Made by a program: the position numbers and the translations under genes. A stretch of 64,000 bases of DNA from Tessaracoccus rhinocerotis (GTDB lineage Bacteria; Actinomycetota; Actinomycetes; Propionibacteriales; Propionibacteriaceae), in NCBI RefSeq assembly GCF_007197885.1, contig NZ_VKKG01000001.1, positions 580,334 through 644,333 on the forward strand, written 5' to 3'. This document shows positions 40,196 to 49,783 of the stretch, piece by piece. How positions within the stretch are numbered: the first letter of the stretch is position 1; the number at the start of each line of letters is the position of its first letter. The notes beneath the pieces were generated by a model. The model saw only the letters and a list, made by a program, of their open reading frames with translations, searched no databases and was not told where the DNA came from.

Positions 40196-42430
40196 TCACC
40201 AGTTGTCGCGACGACGACCCTGCCCGCGGTAGCCACCGCTGCGACCGCCGCGGCTGCCGCCGAAGCCGCCGCGCTTGGGGCCACGACGCTGCTGCTGCTT
40301 GGGTGCGATGATCCGCTGGAAGTCGTCCTCGGCGATGGGCGTCTCGGAGACGGTGCGTGCGCCCGTCGCCTCGCGGAGTTCCACGCTGCCCGGCTGGACC
40401 TGGATGGGCGTGGCGCGCACACCGGCCTGGTCCGCGATCCGGCGGACCTGCTTGCGCTGGTGCGGCAGCACGACGCTGACGACGGCGCCGCTCTCACCTG
40501 CGCGGGCGGTGCGTCCGGCGCGGTGCAGGTAGTCCTTGGGGCCCATCGGCGGGTCAACCTGCAGCACGAGGGTGATGTCGTCGACGTGGATGCCGCGGGC
40601 GGCGACGTCGGTGGCCACCAGGACCTTGAGCTTGTCCTCCTTGTAGGCCTCGAGCACCCGGGCGCGGGCGCCCTGGGTGAGGCCACCGTGGAGGGCGCCG
40701 GCGAGCACGCCGGCCTCACGGAGCTGGCCGGCGATGCGGTCCGCGCCCATCTGGGTGCGGGCGAAGATCAGCGTCTTGGCCTCGCGGTTGGCGATCTCGG
40801 CGGTCACCAGGTTCTTGTGGTGCGGCGCCAGCTCGAGGAAGTGGTGCGTCATCGTCGTGACGGAGGCCTGGCCGGAGTCGACCTCGTGGGTGACGGGGTC
40901 GGACAGGTACTGGCGCACCAGACGGTCGACGGCGCGGTCCAGGGTGGCGGAGAACAGGAGTCGCTGGCTGCCCGCGGGGGTGGCGTCGAGGAGCGTGGAG
41001 ACATCCGGCAGGAAGCCGAGGTCGCTCATGTGGTCGGCCTCGTCGAGGATGGTCACCTGGACCTGGGAGAGGTCCGCGGCACCCTGCTCGAGGAGGTCGA
41101 TCAGGCGGCCGGGGGTGGCCACGACGATGTCCACGCCGCGCTCGAAGGCGCGGATCTGCGGACCGTAGGACATGCCACCGGCGATGAGCGTGAGGTCCAG
41201 CCCGACTGAGGCGGCCAGCGGGGACAGGTTGTCCGCGATCTGGAGCGCGAGCTCACGGGTGGGGGTCAGGATCAGCGCACGGGGCGAACCCACTGCTTCG
41301 CCCTGCGAGAGCCGGGTCAGCGTCGGCAGCCCGAAGGCGAGGGTCTTGCCGGAGCCGGTGCGGCCACGGCCGAGGACGTCGCGGCCGGCGATCGCGTCGG
41401 CGATCGTGGCGCTCTGGATCGGGAAGGGCTCCACGATCCCCTTCGACGCGAGGGTGGCGACGATGGGCAGCGCGACGCCGAGCTCGGCGAAGCCGGACTT
41501 CTCGTCGGCCTCGGAGACCTGGAGATCCTGCGCCTCGGCGGCCTGCCAGCTCATCTGGTCGGCCTCGGGGGCGCCGCCGTCGAAGTCACGGGGACCCGAG
41601 TCGCGCCAGGAGTTGTTGTGCTCGCGGTGGTGCTTGCGGGGGGCGTGGTCGTGGAAGTCGCGGGCGGGGCCACGACGGTCACGGCCCTCGCCGGAATCGG
41701 CGAAGTGGCGCTTGTTCGGACGGTCCGAGCGGTCGTCGTTCCACTTGTTGCGGGGACGCTCGTCACGGTTGTTGCTGGGCCCGCGGTCGTCCCGGTTCCA
41801 GGGACGACGCTCGTCGCGCCCACCGCGGTCGTCACGGTTGAACGGGCGGCGGTCGTCGCGGGCGGGACCGCGCTCGGCGCGGTCGTCACTCCACTTGTTG
41901 CGGGGGCGCTCGTCCCTGTTGAAGGGCCGACGGTCGTCGCGGTTGAAGGGCCGACGGTCGTCGCGGTTGAAGCCGCGGTCACCGCGCTCGTCGCGGTTGA
42001 AGCCGCGGTCGTCACGGTTGAACGGACGACGATCATCGCGGCCGGGACCGCGCTCGGCGCGGTCGTCGCGGCCGGTGGGGCGGCGGTCGTCGCGGTTGAA
42101 GCCGCGCTCACCACGATCGTCGCGGCTCCATGGGCGACGCTCGTCGCGCTTGGGACCGCGGTCATCGCGGAAGGTGCTGCGACGCTCGGGGTTGAATGAG
42201 CGCTCGCCGCGGTCGTCGCGGGTGAAGCTGCGCTCGCCGCGATCGTCGCGGGCGAAGGTGCGCTTGTCGCCGTCGCGGTTGAAACCGCGGGTCTCGCCGT
42301 CGCGGCTGTTCTGGCCACCGCGGGTGCGTGGGCCGTGGCCGCGGGCGGCGCGCTCAGTCGAGCTCCAGCGCTTCTTGGGGGTGCCGTCGGCCTTGTGTGA
42401 CTTTGCAGCCTTCTTCTTGGGCATGGCCAT
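40196..42430 (-). CDS. DEAD-box RNA helicase with RDDR-repeat N-terminus
   Basis: About 744 residues. The N-terminal ~310 residues are disordered and charged, with 13 RDDR and 5 RDER units, many as [14 protein letters not shown]-type blocks. The helicase core follows: Q-motif region [14 protein letters not shown], motif [32 protein letters not shown] and [10 protein letters not shown]. The C-terminus is a short RGG-rich tail ([15 protein letters not shown]). Probably assists RNA folding or decay; the tails likely bind RNA. ATG at 42430 (or 42424) behind AAGGA. Confidence 0.93.
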   Translation of the reverse strand: MAMPKKKAAKSHKADGTPKKRWSSTERAARGHGPRTRGGQNSRDGETRGFNRDGDKRTFARDDRGERSFTRDDRGERSFNPERRSTFRDDRGPKRDERRPWSRDDRGERGFNRDDRRPTGRDDRAERGPGRDDRRPFNRDDRGFNRDERGDRGFNRDDRRPFNRDDRRPFNRDERPRNKWSDDRAERGPARDDRRPFNRDDRGGRDERRPWNRDDRGPSNNRDERPRNKWNDDRSDRPNKRHFADSGEGRDRRGPARDFHDHAPRKHHREHNNSWRDSGPRDFDGGAPEADQMSWQAAEAQDLQVSEADEKSGFAELGVALPIVATLASKGIVEPFPIQSATIADAIAGRDVLGRGRTGSGKTLAFGLPTLTRLSQGEAVGSPRALILTPTRELALQIADNLSPLAASVGLDLTLIAGGMSYGPQIRAFERGVDIVVATPGRLIDLLEQGAADLSQVQVTILDEADHMSDLGFLPDVSTLLDATPAGSQRLLFSATLDRAVDRLVRQYLSDPVTHEVDSGQASVTTMTHHFLELAPHHKNLVTAEIANREAKTLIFARTQMGADRIAGQLREAGVLAGALHGGLTQGARARVLEAYKEDKLKVLVATDVAARGIHVDDITLVLQVDPPMGPKDYLHRAGRTARAGESGAVVSVVLPHQRKQVRRIADQAGVRATPIQVQPGSVELREATGARTVSETPIAEDDFQRIIAPKQQQRRGPKRGGFGGSRGGRSGGYRGQGRRRDNW
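41730..42265 (-). repeat. tandem DNA repeat coding for RDDR units
   Basis: Degenerate repeats of roughly 18-24 bp built on CGN-GAC-GAC-CGN, in the helicase N-terminal coding region. The plus strand also stays open over this stretch as a by-product of the repeat composition. Confidence 0.7.
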
Positions 42431-42460
42431 GATGTATGGGTCCTTCGTGTTTCGAGGCGG

Positions 42461-42483
42461 GCCCAGCAACTGTTGCGCTGGGC
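42461..42483 (-). repeat. hairpin in the helicase leader
   Basis: GCCCAGC...GCTGGGC with an inner AAC/GTT pairing, about 30 nt before the helicase ATG. No U-tract follows, so not a terminator. May act in mRNA folding. Confidence 0.35.
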
Positions 42484-42656
42484 GTGGCGCGTCTCGTCAC
42501 ATCACGAATATCAAACACAAGACGGCCGGTGGACGCGCCGCAGTGGGGCGCATCGCTTGGTGCTGGCTGGGGGCGGTTCAATGTCCGCGAGCCCCGGGAA
42601 GATCTCTGATACCGAAGCCAGGTCGGGATCCGTCGACCAGAGTGGCCGACCTGTCC

Positions 42657-42686
42657 ACCTTACCCTGCCCCAGCCGATTCTCCCAA
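42657..42686 (-). promoter_or_regulatory. promoter of the DEAD-box helicase, long leader
   Basis: Minus strand: -35 TTGGGA (42681-42686), 18-nt spacer, -10 TAAGGT (42657-42662). The start near 42650 gives a leader of about 220 nt without an ORF. The 345-bp gap 42431-42775 holds this leader and the glycosyltransferase promoter; no gene was found in it. Confidence 0.5.
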
Positions 42687-42762
42687 ACCGGGTGCCACCC
42701 ACTGCTCACGGACCGTTCACCCGCAGTTGGCCTTCCCTTCGCGGATCGGTCACCTGCGGGAC

Positions 42763-42768
42763 TAGAAT
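42763..42768 (+). promoter_or_regulatory. -10 box of the glycosyltransferase, leaderless start
   Basis: TAGAAT ends 7 nt before the GTG at 42776. Confidence 0.6.
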
Positions 42769-42775
42769 CGAAGAT

Positions 42776-43912
42776 GTGCGAGTCGCAGTTGTGGCGGAGT
42801 CCTTCCTCCCGCAGGTCAATGGCGTGACCAATTCCGTCCTGCGGACGCTGGACCATCTCCGCGAGAACGGGCACGAGGCGATGGTGATCGCGCCCGCCGA
42901 CGGGGACCGGACTCCCGGCCAATACCGCGGCTTCCCGGTCCACGTCATGAGCTCGATCGGCCTTCCCGGCTACGACATCGTCCGCGTGGTCACCACCCCG
43001 TCGTACTACCTCGAGAAGCTGCTGGCGGACTTCCGGCCCGACGTGGTGCACCTGGCCGCTCCGATCATCCTCGGCTACAAGGCGGCGACCGTGGCCGCGA
43101 AGTTGGGCATCCCGATGGTGGGCATCTACCAGACCGAGGTGCCCTCCTACGCGGCCCGGTACGGCTTTCCCCAGCTCGAGTCCCTGTTCTGGCACCACCT
43201 ACGCCAGGTGCACTCGCTGGCCACCTTGAACTTCGCCCCGTCGACGTTCGCACGGGACCAGTTGCTGGCCCACGACATCCCTCGGGTCGGGGTCTGGGCC
43301 CGCGGGGTGGATTCGGTCCGGTTCAGCCCGCTGAAGCGCTCGGAGGAACTGCGTCGGCGGCTGGCCCCCGAGGGCCAGCGGTTGATCGGCTACATGGGAC
43401 GACTCGCCAGCGAGAAGCAGGTGGCGGACCTCGCGGTGCTGTGCGACGTCCCCAACACGCGGCTGGTGGTCATCGGGGAGGGGCCGGAGCGGCGGCGGCT
43501 CGAGCAGTTGCTGCCCGGCGCGAGGTTCACGGGCCAGCTCTCGGGTGAGGAGCAGGCAGCCACGCTCGCGTCGCTGGACCTGTTCGTCCACACGGGCGAG
43601 CTGGAGACCTTCTGCCAGTCGATCCAGGAGGCCAAGGCCTCGGGTTTGCCGGTGGTCGCGCCGCGCCGTGGTGGGCCGATCGACCTGGTGGACCAGTCCC
43701 GCACCGGCTGGCTCTACCGGCCCGGTGACCTGGCGGCCCTGCGCGGACACGTCGTCGACCTGATCGGCGACGACGCCAAGCGGCGCGCGTTCGGCGTCGC
43801 CGCGCGCCACTCGACCCTCGACCGGACCTGGACGAACCTCTGCTCGGAGTTGGTGGACCACTACCGGGAGGCCACCCGCCTGTCCGTGCGGCGCCGCGTG
43901 GGCGTCGTCTGA
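42776..43912 (+). CDS. GT4 glycosyltransferase, MgtA-like alpha-mannosyltransferase
   Basis: A 378-residue GT-B enzyme. The N-terminus [20 protein letters not shown] closely follows the mycobacterial and corynebacterial MgtA pattern (GDP-mannose dependent, mannosylates a glycolipid anchor for lipomannan-like polymers). The C-terminal donor site has [12 protein letters not shown] and the EX7E-type [24 protein letters not shown] start with no ribosome site, 7 nt behind TAGAAT. Acceptor is inferred. Confidence 0.85.
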   Translation: MRVAVVAESFLPQVNGVTNSVLRTLDHLRENGHEAMVIAPADGDRTPGQYRGFPVHVMSSIGLPGYDIVRVVTTPSYYLEKLLADFRPDVVHLAAPIILGYKAATVAAKLGIPMVGIYQTEVPSYAARYGFPQLESLFWHHLRQVHSLATLNFAPSTFARDQLLAHDIPRVGVWARGVDSVRFSPLKRSEELRRRLAPEGQRLIGYMGRLASEKQVADLAVLCDVPNTRLVVIGEGPERRRLEQLLPGARFTGQLSGEEQAATLASLDLFVHTGELETFCQSIQEAKASGLPVVAPRRGGPIDLVDQSRTGWLYRPGDLAALRGHVVDLIGDDAKRRAFGVAARHSTLDRTWTNLCSELVDHYREATRLSVRRRVGVV

Positions 43913-43919
43913 GCCCCGC

Positions 43920-44897
43920 TCAGGGGATGAGGACCAGCTTCCCGGTGGTCCGTCGTCCCTCCAGCGCGTCGTACGCCTCGGCGGCCCGCGCGAATGGGAA
44001 GCGACCGCCGATGGACAGTTCCACAGCCCCGGTACGGATCCACTCGAACAGCTCCGCGGAGCGGGAGAGGAACTCGTCGCGCTCCTCCACGTAGTGCGCC
44101 AGAGAGGGGCGCGTCACGTACACCGACCCGGCCGAGTTGAGGCGCTGCAGGTCGAACGGCGGCACCTGCCCGCTGGCGCCGCCGAACAGCACCAGCATCC
44201 CGCGCCTGCGCAGCGAGGCCAGGGACGCGTCGAAGGTGTCCTTCCCGACGCCGTCGTAGGCGACGTGGACGCCGCCGCCGGCGGCCTCACGGATCGCCGC
44301 GGCGAGGTCGCCGACCTCCCGGTAGTTGATGGTGTGCCGCGCTCCCCTGCCGCGGGCGATCGCGAGCTTCTCCTCGCTGCCGGCCGTCGCGACGACGATG
44401 CCCCCACGGTTGCGGATCATCTGCACCAGCAACTGCCCCACCCCGCCGGCCGCGGCGTGCACCAGCGCCACGTCGCCCTCGCGCACCGGGTAGGTGGAGG
44501 TGACCAGGTAGTGGGCGGTCAGGCCCTGCAGCATCGCGGCCGCCGCGTCGACGAGGTCCACCCCGTCCGGGACGGGGACCACTTTCGCGGCCGGCACGTT
44601 CACGAGCGTGGCCTGGCTGGAGCCGGACTGGCCCCACGCCACCCGGTCCCCCACGGCGACGTCTTCGACGCCCGCGCCCACCGCCACCACGGTGCCCGAG
44701 CCCTCGTTGCCGAGGACGAACGGCGTCGGCGTCGGGTAGACGCCCTGCCGCACGTAGACGTCGTAGAAGTTCACGCCCGCGGCCGCGAGCTCGACCTGGA
44801 CCTCACCGGGGGCGGGTTCGGGAACCTCGCGCTCCAGGACCTCCAGGACCGAGGTGTCCCCGGGCTCGGTGACGACTACCGCGCGTGCTGTACTCAT
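43920..44897 (-). CDS. zinc-independent quinone oxidoreductase (MDR family)
   Basis: A 325-residue NADPH:quinone oxidoreductase-like protein. It has the GroES-like N-terminal domain ([18 protein letters not shown]) and the Rossmann motif [15 protein letters not shown]. The zinc ligands of alcohol dehydrogenases are absent, as in QorA. ATG at 44897, 6 nt behind TAGGGT. Substrate is not certain. Confidence 0.88.
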   Translation of the reverse strand: MSTARAVVVTEPGDTSVLEVLEREVPEPAPGEVQVELAAAGVNFYDVYVRQGVYPTPTPFVLGNEGSGTVVAVGAGVEDVAVGDRVAWGQSGSSQATLVNVPAAKVVPVPDGVDLVDAAAAMLQGLTAHYLVTSTYPVREGDVALVHAAAGGVGQLLVQMIRNRGGIVVATAGSEEKLAIARGRGARHTINYREVGDLAAAIREAAGGGVHVAYDGVGKDTFDASLASLRRRGMLVLFGGASGQVPPFDLQRLNSAGSVYVTRPSLAHYVEERDEFLSRSAELFEWIRTGAVELSIGGRFPFARAAEAYDALEGRRTTGKLVLIP

Positions 44898-44903
44898 GGT
44901 CCC

Positions 44904-44909
44904 ACCCTA
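44904..44909 (-). promoter_or_regulatory. -10 box of the quinone oxidoreductase, overlapping the nnrD stop
   Basis: TAGGGT on the minus strand, 6 nt before the ATG at 44897. Its TAG is the nnrD stop codon. Confidence 0.5.
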
Positions 44910-45689
44910 CGACTGGGGAAACAGCCTTCCCAGGACGTCCGCGAATCCCTCGGCCAGCCGGTCGGGCGGGTGCGGACCCGGGAACGCGACGGCTGCCATC
45001 GCCTGAAGCGACGCCGCGAGCAGGCCCGCGCGCTCAGCCCCCACCCCGGCGGCGAGCAACGCGCCGCACGCGCCGGCGAGGACGTCGCCGGAGCCTGCCT
45101 GGGCGGTCCACGAGGGGCCGCCGACCGCCGTGCTGACGGCCCCCTCGGGGGTGCAGACGTACTGGGTGGGTCCCTTCAACAGCACGGTCGCCCCGTAGTG
45201 CTCGGCTGCCTCCCGCGCATGCTCAGCCGGCTCGGCCTCCACCCGCCTGCGCTCGGTCCCCAGGAGCCGGGCGAGTTCCCCGGCGTGTGGGGTCAGCAGG
45301 CAGTCGGCCGGCAGCTCGTCGGGCAGCAGCCCCAGTGCATCCGCGTCGACCACGAGGGGGACGCCGCGCTCGAGCGCGGCGTCCATGCGTGCCTGTGCGG
45401 CTCCCTCGCCCCACCCCGAGCCGAGAACCATCGCCTGCACCCGCCCGTCGGCCGTCACGACGCTCGGGAACCGCAGGAGCACCAGCCGCGCCGGAGCCTC
45501 CCCGAGGTAGCGGACCATGCCCGCGCCCGCGTGCAGGGCACCCGCGCAGCCGAGGAGGGCAGCGCCCGGGTACTGCTGCGAACCGGTGTCCAGACCGACG
45601 ACGCCGCGGCTGTACTTGTCGCTGTCCACGCGCGGGACCGGCCACCAGCGTTCGACGTCTTCCGGGGTTGTCGACGTGATCTCGTCCAT
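44907..45689 (-). CDS. nnrD: ADP-dependent NAD(P)H-hydrate dehydratase, stand-alone
   Basis: Repairs hydrated NAD(P)H. The 260-residue ribokinase-like protein has [53 protein letters not shown] and the anion-hole [16 protein letters not shown]. The NnrE epimerase domain often fused in front is absent; the start [12 protein letters not shown] at 45689 leaves no room for it. Confidence 0.9.
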   Translation of the reverse strand: MDEITSTTPEDVERWWPVPRVDSDKYSRGVVGLDTGSQQYPGAALLGCAGALHAGAGMVRYLGEAPARLVLLRFPSVVTADGRVQAMVLGSGWGEGAAQARMDAALERGVPLVVDADALGLLPDELPADCLLTPHAGELARLLGTERRRVEAEPAEHAREAAEHYGATVLLKGPTQYVCTPEGAVSTAVGGPSWTAQAGSGDVLAGACGALLAAGVGAERAGLLAASLQAMAAVAFPGPHPPDRLAEGFADVLGRLFPQS

Positions 45690-45715
45690 GGCCCCAGTCA
45701 ACCACCGCCGGTGGC

Positions 45716-45721
45716 TATGGT
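45716..45721 (+). promoter_or_regulatory. -10 box of mscR
   Basis: TATGGT, about 31 nt before the ATG at 45753; the leader contains GAGGAGGA. Confidence 0.45.
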
Positions 45722-45752
45722 GGGTCCAACCGGCGATGAGGAGGAAGCTGCG

Positions 45753-46841
45753 ATGATGCACAGGGTCAGGGGTGTCGTGGTCCACGGCAAGGGCGAACCG
45801 GTCTCGGTGGAGACGATCCTGGTGCCCGATCCCGGGCCGGGCGAGGCGCTGGTGGACATCCTGACCTGCGGGGTCTGCCACACGGACCTCGCCTACCAGC
45901 AGGGCGGCATCAACGACGAGTACCCGTTCCTGCTCGGCCACGAGGCCACCGGTGTGGTGGCCGCCGTCGGTGACGACGTGACGGAGGTGGCCGTCGGGGA
46001 CAGGGTGATCCTGAACTGGCGGGCCGTGTGCGGCCAGTGCCGCGCCTGCCGCCGCGGCGAGCCCCAGTACTGCTTCGACACCCACAACGCCACCCAGAAG
46101 ATGACGCTCGAGGACGGGACCGTCCTCAGCCCCGCGCTCGGGATCGGCGCGTTCGCAGAGAAGACCCTCGTGGCCGCGGGACAGTGCACGCGGGTCAGCG
46201 AGGCCGCGGACCCCGCCGCGGTGGGGCTGCTCGGCTGCGGCGTCATGGCGGGAATCGGGGCTGCCATGAACACCGGCGGGGTGCAGCACGGCGACTCAGT
46301 GGCCGTCATCGGCTGCGGTGGGGTGGGCACGGCGGCCGTCGCAGGAGCGAGGCTGGCCGGGGCCACCACGATCATCGCCGTCGACATCGACGACGACAAG
46401 CTGGCCAGGACCCGAAACTTCGGGGCCACCCACACGATCAACTCGCGCAACCAGGACCCGGTGGCGGCCATCCGGGAGCTGACCGGCGGCAACGGCGCCG
46501 ACGTCGTGATCGAGGCGGTCGGAAGACCCGAGACGTACGAACAGGCCTTCTACGCACGGGACCTGGCGGGGGTCGTGGTGCTGGTGGGGGTACCGACCCC
46601 GGACATGAAAATAGAGCTGCCCTTGCTGGAGGTGTTCGGCCGCGGGGGTGCCCTCAAGTCCTCCTGGTACGGCGACTGCCTCCCCTCGCGCGACTTCCCC
46701 ATGTTGGTGCAGCACTACCTCAACGGGAACCTGGACCTCGACGGCTTCGTCACCGAGCGGATCGGCATCGACGACGTCGAGGCCGCGTTCGAGAAGATGC
46801 ACACCGGCAACGTCCTGCGTTCGGTGGTGGAGATCTCATGA
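45753..46841 (+). CDS. mscR: S-(hydroxymethyl)mycothiol dehydrogenase
   Basis: A 362-residue zinc-dependent medium-chain dehydrogenase. It has CGVCHTD and GHEATG for catalytic zinc, the structural zinc site [15 protein letters not shown], and the NAD motif [17 protein letters not shown]. It is closest in pattern to MscR/AdhE2, which oxidises the formaldehyde-mycothiol adduct. Followed by an overlapping MBL hydrolase gene. ATG at 45753 (or 45756) behind GAGGAGGA. Confidence 0.88.
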   Translation: MMHRVRGVVVHGKGEPVSVETILVPDPGPGEALVDILTCGVCHTDLAYQQGGINDEYPFLLGHEATGVVAAVGDDVTEVAVGDRVILNWRAVCGQCRACRRGEPQYCFDTHNATQKMTLEDGTVLSPALGIGAFAEKTLVAAGQCTRVSEAADPAAVGLLGCGVMAGIGAAMNTGGVQHGDSVAVIGCGGVGTAAVAGARLAGATTIIAVDIDDDKLARTRNFGATHTINSRNQDPVAAIRELTGGNGADVVIEAVGRPETYEQAFYARDLAGVVVLVGVPTPDMKIELPLLEVFGRGGALKSSWYGDCLPSRDFPMLVQHYLNGNLDLDGFVTERIGIDDVEAAFEKMHTGNVLRSVVEIS

Positions 46842-47458
46842 GGATCCAGAACGCGGTCACCTCCGGCACCTTCTCACTCGACGGCGGCACCTGGGAGGTG
46901 GACAACAACGTCTGGGTGGTGGGCGACGACCACGAGTGCGTCATCATCGACGCACCGCACGACCCGGGGCCGATCCTCGAGGTGGTCGGGGACCGCACGG
47001 TCCTGGGCATCCTGCTGACCCACGCCCACGACGACCACATCGGGGCCGCCCTCGCACTCCGGGATGCCACCGACGCACCCGTGCACCTCAACGCGGCCGA
47101 CCGGATGCTGTGGGACCGGGTGCACGACGAGGCCCCGGACGCCGAGGTGGCCGACGGAGACCGCTTCACGGTGGCCGGCGCCGACCTCCTGGCGCTGCAC
47201 ACCCCGGGGCACTCCCCCGGCTCGACCAGCTACCTGCTGGCGGCCGAGTCGACCGTGTTCACCGGGGACACCCTGTTCAAGGGTGGTCCGGGCGCGACGG
47301 GGCGCTCGTTCAGCGACTTCCCGACGATCATCTCCTCGATCAGGGAGAAGCTCCTCACGCTGCCGCCGGAGACGGTGGTGCGCACCGGCCATGGCGACTC
47401 GACCACGATCGGCGACGAGGCCCCCCACCTCGAGGAGTGGATCTCCCGCGGGCACTGA
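46838..47458 (+). CDS. MBL-fold hydrolase, probable S-formylmycothiol hydrolase
   Basis: A 206-residue metallo-beta-lactamase fold protein. The metal motif THAHDDHIG (HxHxDH), then [16 protein letters not shown] and a C-terminal GHGDSTTIG are intact. ATG overlaps the mscR stop (ATGA). The pairing with mscR in Actinobacteria suggests it hydrolyses the formyl-mycothiol product; inferred from context. Confidence 0.82.
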   Translation: MRIQNAVTSGTFSLDGGTWEVDNNVWVVGDDHECVIIDAPHDPGPILEVVGDRTVLGILLTHAHDDHIGAALALRDATDAPVHLNAADRMLWDRVHDEAPDAEVADGDRFTVAGADLLALHTPGHSPGSTSYLLAAESTVFTGDTLFKGGPGATGRSFSDFPTIISSIREKLLTLPPETVVRTGHGDSTTIGDEAPHLEEWISRGH

Positions 47459-47461
47459 TCC

Positions 47462-47812
47462 TCAGGCCTCGCAGACCACCATCGCGGTCGCGAACCCGCC
47501 ATCATGGGAGATCGACAGGTGCAGCCGCTCGATCCCCAGTTCCGCCACGCGGGCAGCGACGGTCCCCGAGACCACGAAGCTCGGAACCCCGTGATCGGAC
47601 TTGACCACCTCGCAGTCGAGCCAGCGCATGCCGCCGGGCGACTGCAGTGCCTTGGCCAGCGCCTCCTTGGCCGCGAAGCGCGCGGCCTGGGACTGGATGG
47701 ACAGCTGGCGCTCCGATGGTGTCAGCAGTCGCTCCCGCAGGCCCGGGCGACGCTCCAGCATGGCCTGGAAACGCTCCACCACGCACAGGTCAGTGCCGAC
47801 GCCCACGATCAT
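47462..47812 (-). CDS. acpS: holo-[acyl-carrier-protein] synthase
   Basis: Attaches 4'-phosphopantetheine from CoA to ACP. The 116-residue protein begins MIVGVGTDLCVVERFQAML and has the second signature FAAKEALAKAL with the Mg-binding Glu. ATG at 47812 is 7 nt behind TAGGCT. It lies just after glmS on the same strand; only 10 bp separate them. Confidence 0.94.
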   Translation of the reverse strand: MIVGVGTDLCVVERFQAMLERRPGLRERLLTPSERQLSIQSQAARFAAKEALAKALQSPGGMRWLDCEVVKSDHGVPSFVVSGTVAARVAELGIERLHLSISHDGGFATAMVVCEA

Positions 47813-47819
47813 GCGTCGC

Positions 47820-47825
47820 AGCCTA
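47820..47825 (-). promoter_or_regulatory. -10 box of acpS, overlapping the glmS stop
   Basis: TAGGCT on the minus strand, 7 nt before the acpS ATG. Its TAG is the glmS stop codon. Confidence 0.55.
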
Positions 47826-49664
47826 TTCGACGGTGACGGACTTCGCGAGGTTGCGGGGCTGGTCCACGTCGTGGCCCTTCAGGGTGGCCAGTTCGCAGGC
47901 GAACAACTGCAGCGGCAGGATCGCCAGCAGCGGCTGGACGAGGGTCGAGACCTTCGGGAGGGGGATGAACACCTCGGCGTGCGCGCGCGCCTGGTCGTCG
48001 TCGGCGTCTCCGAGCACGATGGTCTTCGCACCGCGTGCCCGCACCTCGGCGATGTTGGAGATCACCTTGTCGCGCAGCTGGTCGCGCCCGCGCGGGGGGA
48101 CCACCACGAAGATCGGCAGGTCCTGGGAGACGAGCGCGATGGGACCGTGCTTGAGCTCACCGGCGGCGAAGCCCTCGGCGTGGATGTAGGCGAGCTCCTT
48201 GAGCTTCAGGGCACCCTCGAGGGCCACCGGGTAGCCGACGTGGCGACCCAGGAACAGCACCGAGGTGGCGTCCTTGAGCTGCTCGGCCAGCTCCAGCACG
48301 CCCTGTCGCTCGTCGAGGAGTTGCTGCAGTGCGGCGGGCATGCGCTCCAGCTCGGCGAGCAGCGCAGCGATCTCGTCGCCGTACTTCATCCCGCGCACCT
48401 GCGCGAGGTAGAGGCCGAGGAGGTAGCAGGCCACCAGCTGGGTGGTGAAACCCTTCGTGGAGGCGACGCCGATCTCGGGTCCGGCGTGGGTGTAGATGAC
48501 TGCGTCGGACTCGCGCGGGATGGTGGCGCCGTTGGTGTTGCAGATCGCGATCACCTTCGCCTGCTGCTCGCGGGCGTGGCGGATCGCCATCAGGGTGTCG
48601 GCGGTCTCCCCCGACTGGGAGATCGTGACCACCAGGGTCATCGGGTCGATGATCGGGTCGCGGTAGCGGAACTCGCTGGCCAGCTCCACCTCGCAGGGGA
48701 TCCGCGTCCAGTGCTCGATGGCGTACTTGGCGACCAGGCCGGCGTAGAAGGCGGTGCCGCAGGCGACGATGACGATCTTATTCACGCGGCGCAGCAGCTC
48801 GGGGCTCATCCGGAGCTCGTCGAGCACCAGCTCGCCACGCTCGTTCAGCCGGCCGAGCAGCGTGTCGGCCACGGCCTTCGGCTGCTCGAAGATCTCCTTG
48901 CGCATGAACCAGTCGAAGCCCTGCTTCTGCGCGGCCTCGAGGTCCCAGTCCACACGGAACTCGGTGGTCTCGGCGGGGCCGCCGTCGAAGTCGGTGACGT
49001 TGACGCCGTCCCGGGTGAGCTCCACGATCTGGTCCTGGCCCAGCTCGATGGCGTCGCGGGTGTGTTCGATGAACGCGGCGACGTCGGAGGCGAGGAAGTA
49101 CTCGCCCTCGCCGACGCCCACCACCAGCGGGGAGTTCCGGCGGGCCGCGACGATGCGGTCGGGGTCCTGCGCGTCGACGGCCACCAGCGTGAAGGCACCG
49201 TCGAGACGGGCCACCGCCCGGCGCATGGCCTCGACCAGGTCCGCGCCCGCCTTGACCTCGTTCGCGATCAGGTGGGCGGCGACCTCGGAGTCGGTCTCGG
49301 AGGTGAAGATGGCGCCGGCGGCCTCGAGTTCCGTCCGCAGCGGGGCGTGGTTCTCGATGATGCCGTTGTGCACGATCGCAACCCGCTCCTCCGCGACGTG
49401 CGGGTGGGAGTTCGCGTCGGTGGGCGCGCCGTGGGTGGCCCAGCGGGTGTGCCCGATGGCGGTGCCGGTACGCGGCACCGGGTTCTGCTCGATCTCGGCG
49501 GCGAGATTGGCGATCTTGCCCTGCTTCTTGCGCCACTCCAGCCGGCCGTCGCCGGCGAGCGCTATGCCCGCCGAGTCGTAGCCCCGGTACTCCAACCGGC
49601 GCAGGCCGGCGAGCACGATTTCAAGTCCGTCACGGTCACCCAGGTACCCAACAATTCCACACAC
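47823..49664 (-). CDS. glmS: glutamine-fructose-6-phosphate aminotransferase
   Basis: Makes glucosamine-6-P. The 613-residue protein has the N-terminal Ntn amidotransferase with Cys2 after the start (MCGIVGYLGDRDG), GHTRWATHG and HNGIIENH. The two SIS isomerase domains carry SQSGETADTL and ASTKGFTTQL, and the C-terminus is NLAKSVTVE. GTG at 49664 is required to put Cys at the N-terminus; it is 7 nt behind TACGGT, so leaderless. No glmS ribozyme was seen upstream. Confidence 0.96.
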   Translation of the reverse strand: MCGIVGYLGDRDGLEIVLAGLRRLEYRGYDSAGIALAGDGRLEWRKKQGKIANLAAEIEQNPVPRTGTAIGHTRWATHGAPTDANSHPHVAEERVAIVHNGIIENHAPLRTELEAAGAIFTSETDSEVAAHLIANEVKAGADLVEAMRRAVARLDGAFTLVAVDAQDPDRIVAARRNSPLVVGVGEGEYFLASDVAAFIEHTRDAIELGQDQIVELTRDGVNVTDFDGGPAETTEFRVDWDLEAAQKQGFDWFMRKEIFEQPKAVADTLLGRLNERGELVLDELRMSPELLRRVNKIVIVACGTAFYAGLVAKYAIEHWTRIPCEVELASEFRYRDPIIDPMTLVVTISQSGETADTLMAIRHAREQQAKVIAICNTNGATIPRESDAVIYTHAGPEIGVASTKGFTTQLVACYLLGLYLAQVRGMKYGDEIAALLAELERMPAALQQLLDERQGVLELAEQLKDATSVLFLGRHVGYPVALEGALKLKELAYIHAEGFAAGELKHGPIALVSQDLPIFVVVPPRGRDQLRDKVISNIAEVRARGAKTIVLGDADDDQARAHAEVFIPLPKVSTLVQPLLAILPLQLFACELATLKGHDVDQPRNLAKSVTVE

Positions 49665-49671
49665 GCGGACA

Positions 49672-49677
49672 ACCGTA
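49672..49677 (-). promoter_or_regulatory. -10 box of glmS, leaderless start
   Basis: TACGGT on the minus strand, 7 nt before the GTG at 49664. Confidence 0.55.
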
Positions 49678-49770
49678 CAGCACCGATGAGCGATTCTTGA
49701 CATTCGCGCGCCGGGCGCTCGTGCGCTGTCGCCACGGGTCGGCGGCCGTCCCCGTGACCGGCCGCGCGGC

Positions 49771-49776
49771 TAGCCT
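49771..49776 (+). promoter_or_regulatory. -10 box, leaderless start of the DUF2207-like gene
   Basis: TAGCCT ends 7 nt before the GTG at 49784. Confidence 0.5.
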
Positions 49777-49783
49777 ACAAGGC

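Noticed and set aside
41172-42827. Long plus-strand open frame opposite the DEAD-box helicase, full of RSSR/RLKPRS repeats.
   Set aside because: It is the complement of the RDDR repeats; the minus strand has all helicase motifs, a start and a ribosome site, while this frame has no recognisable domain.
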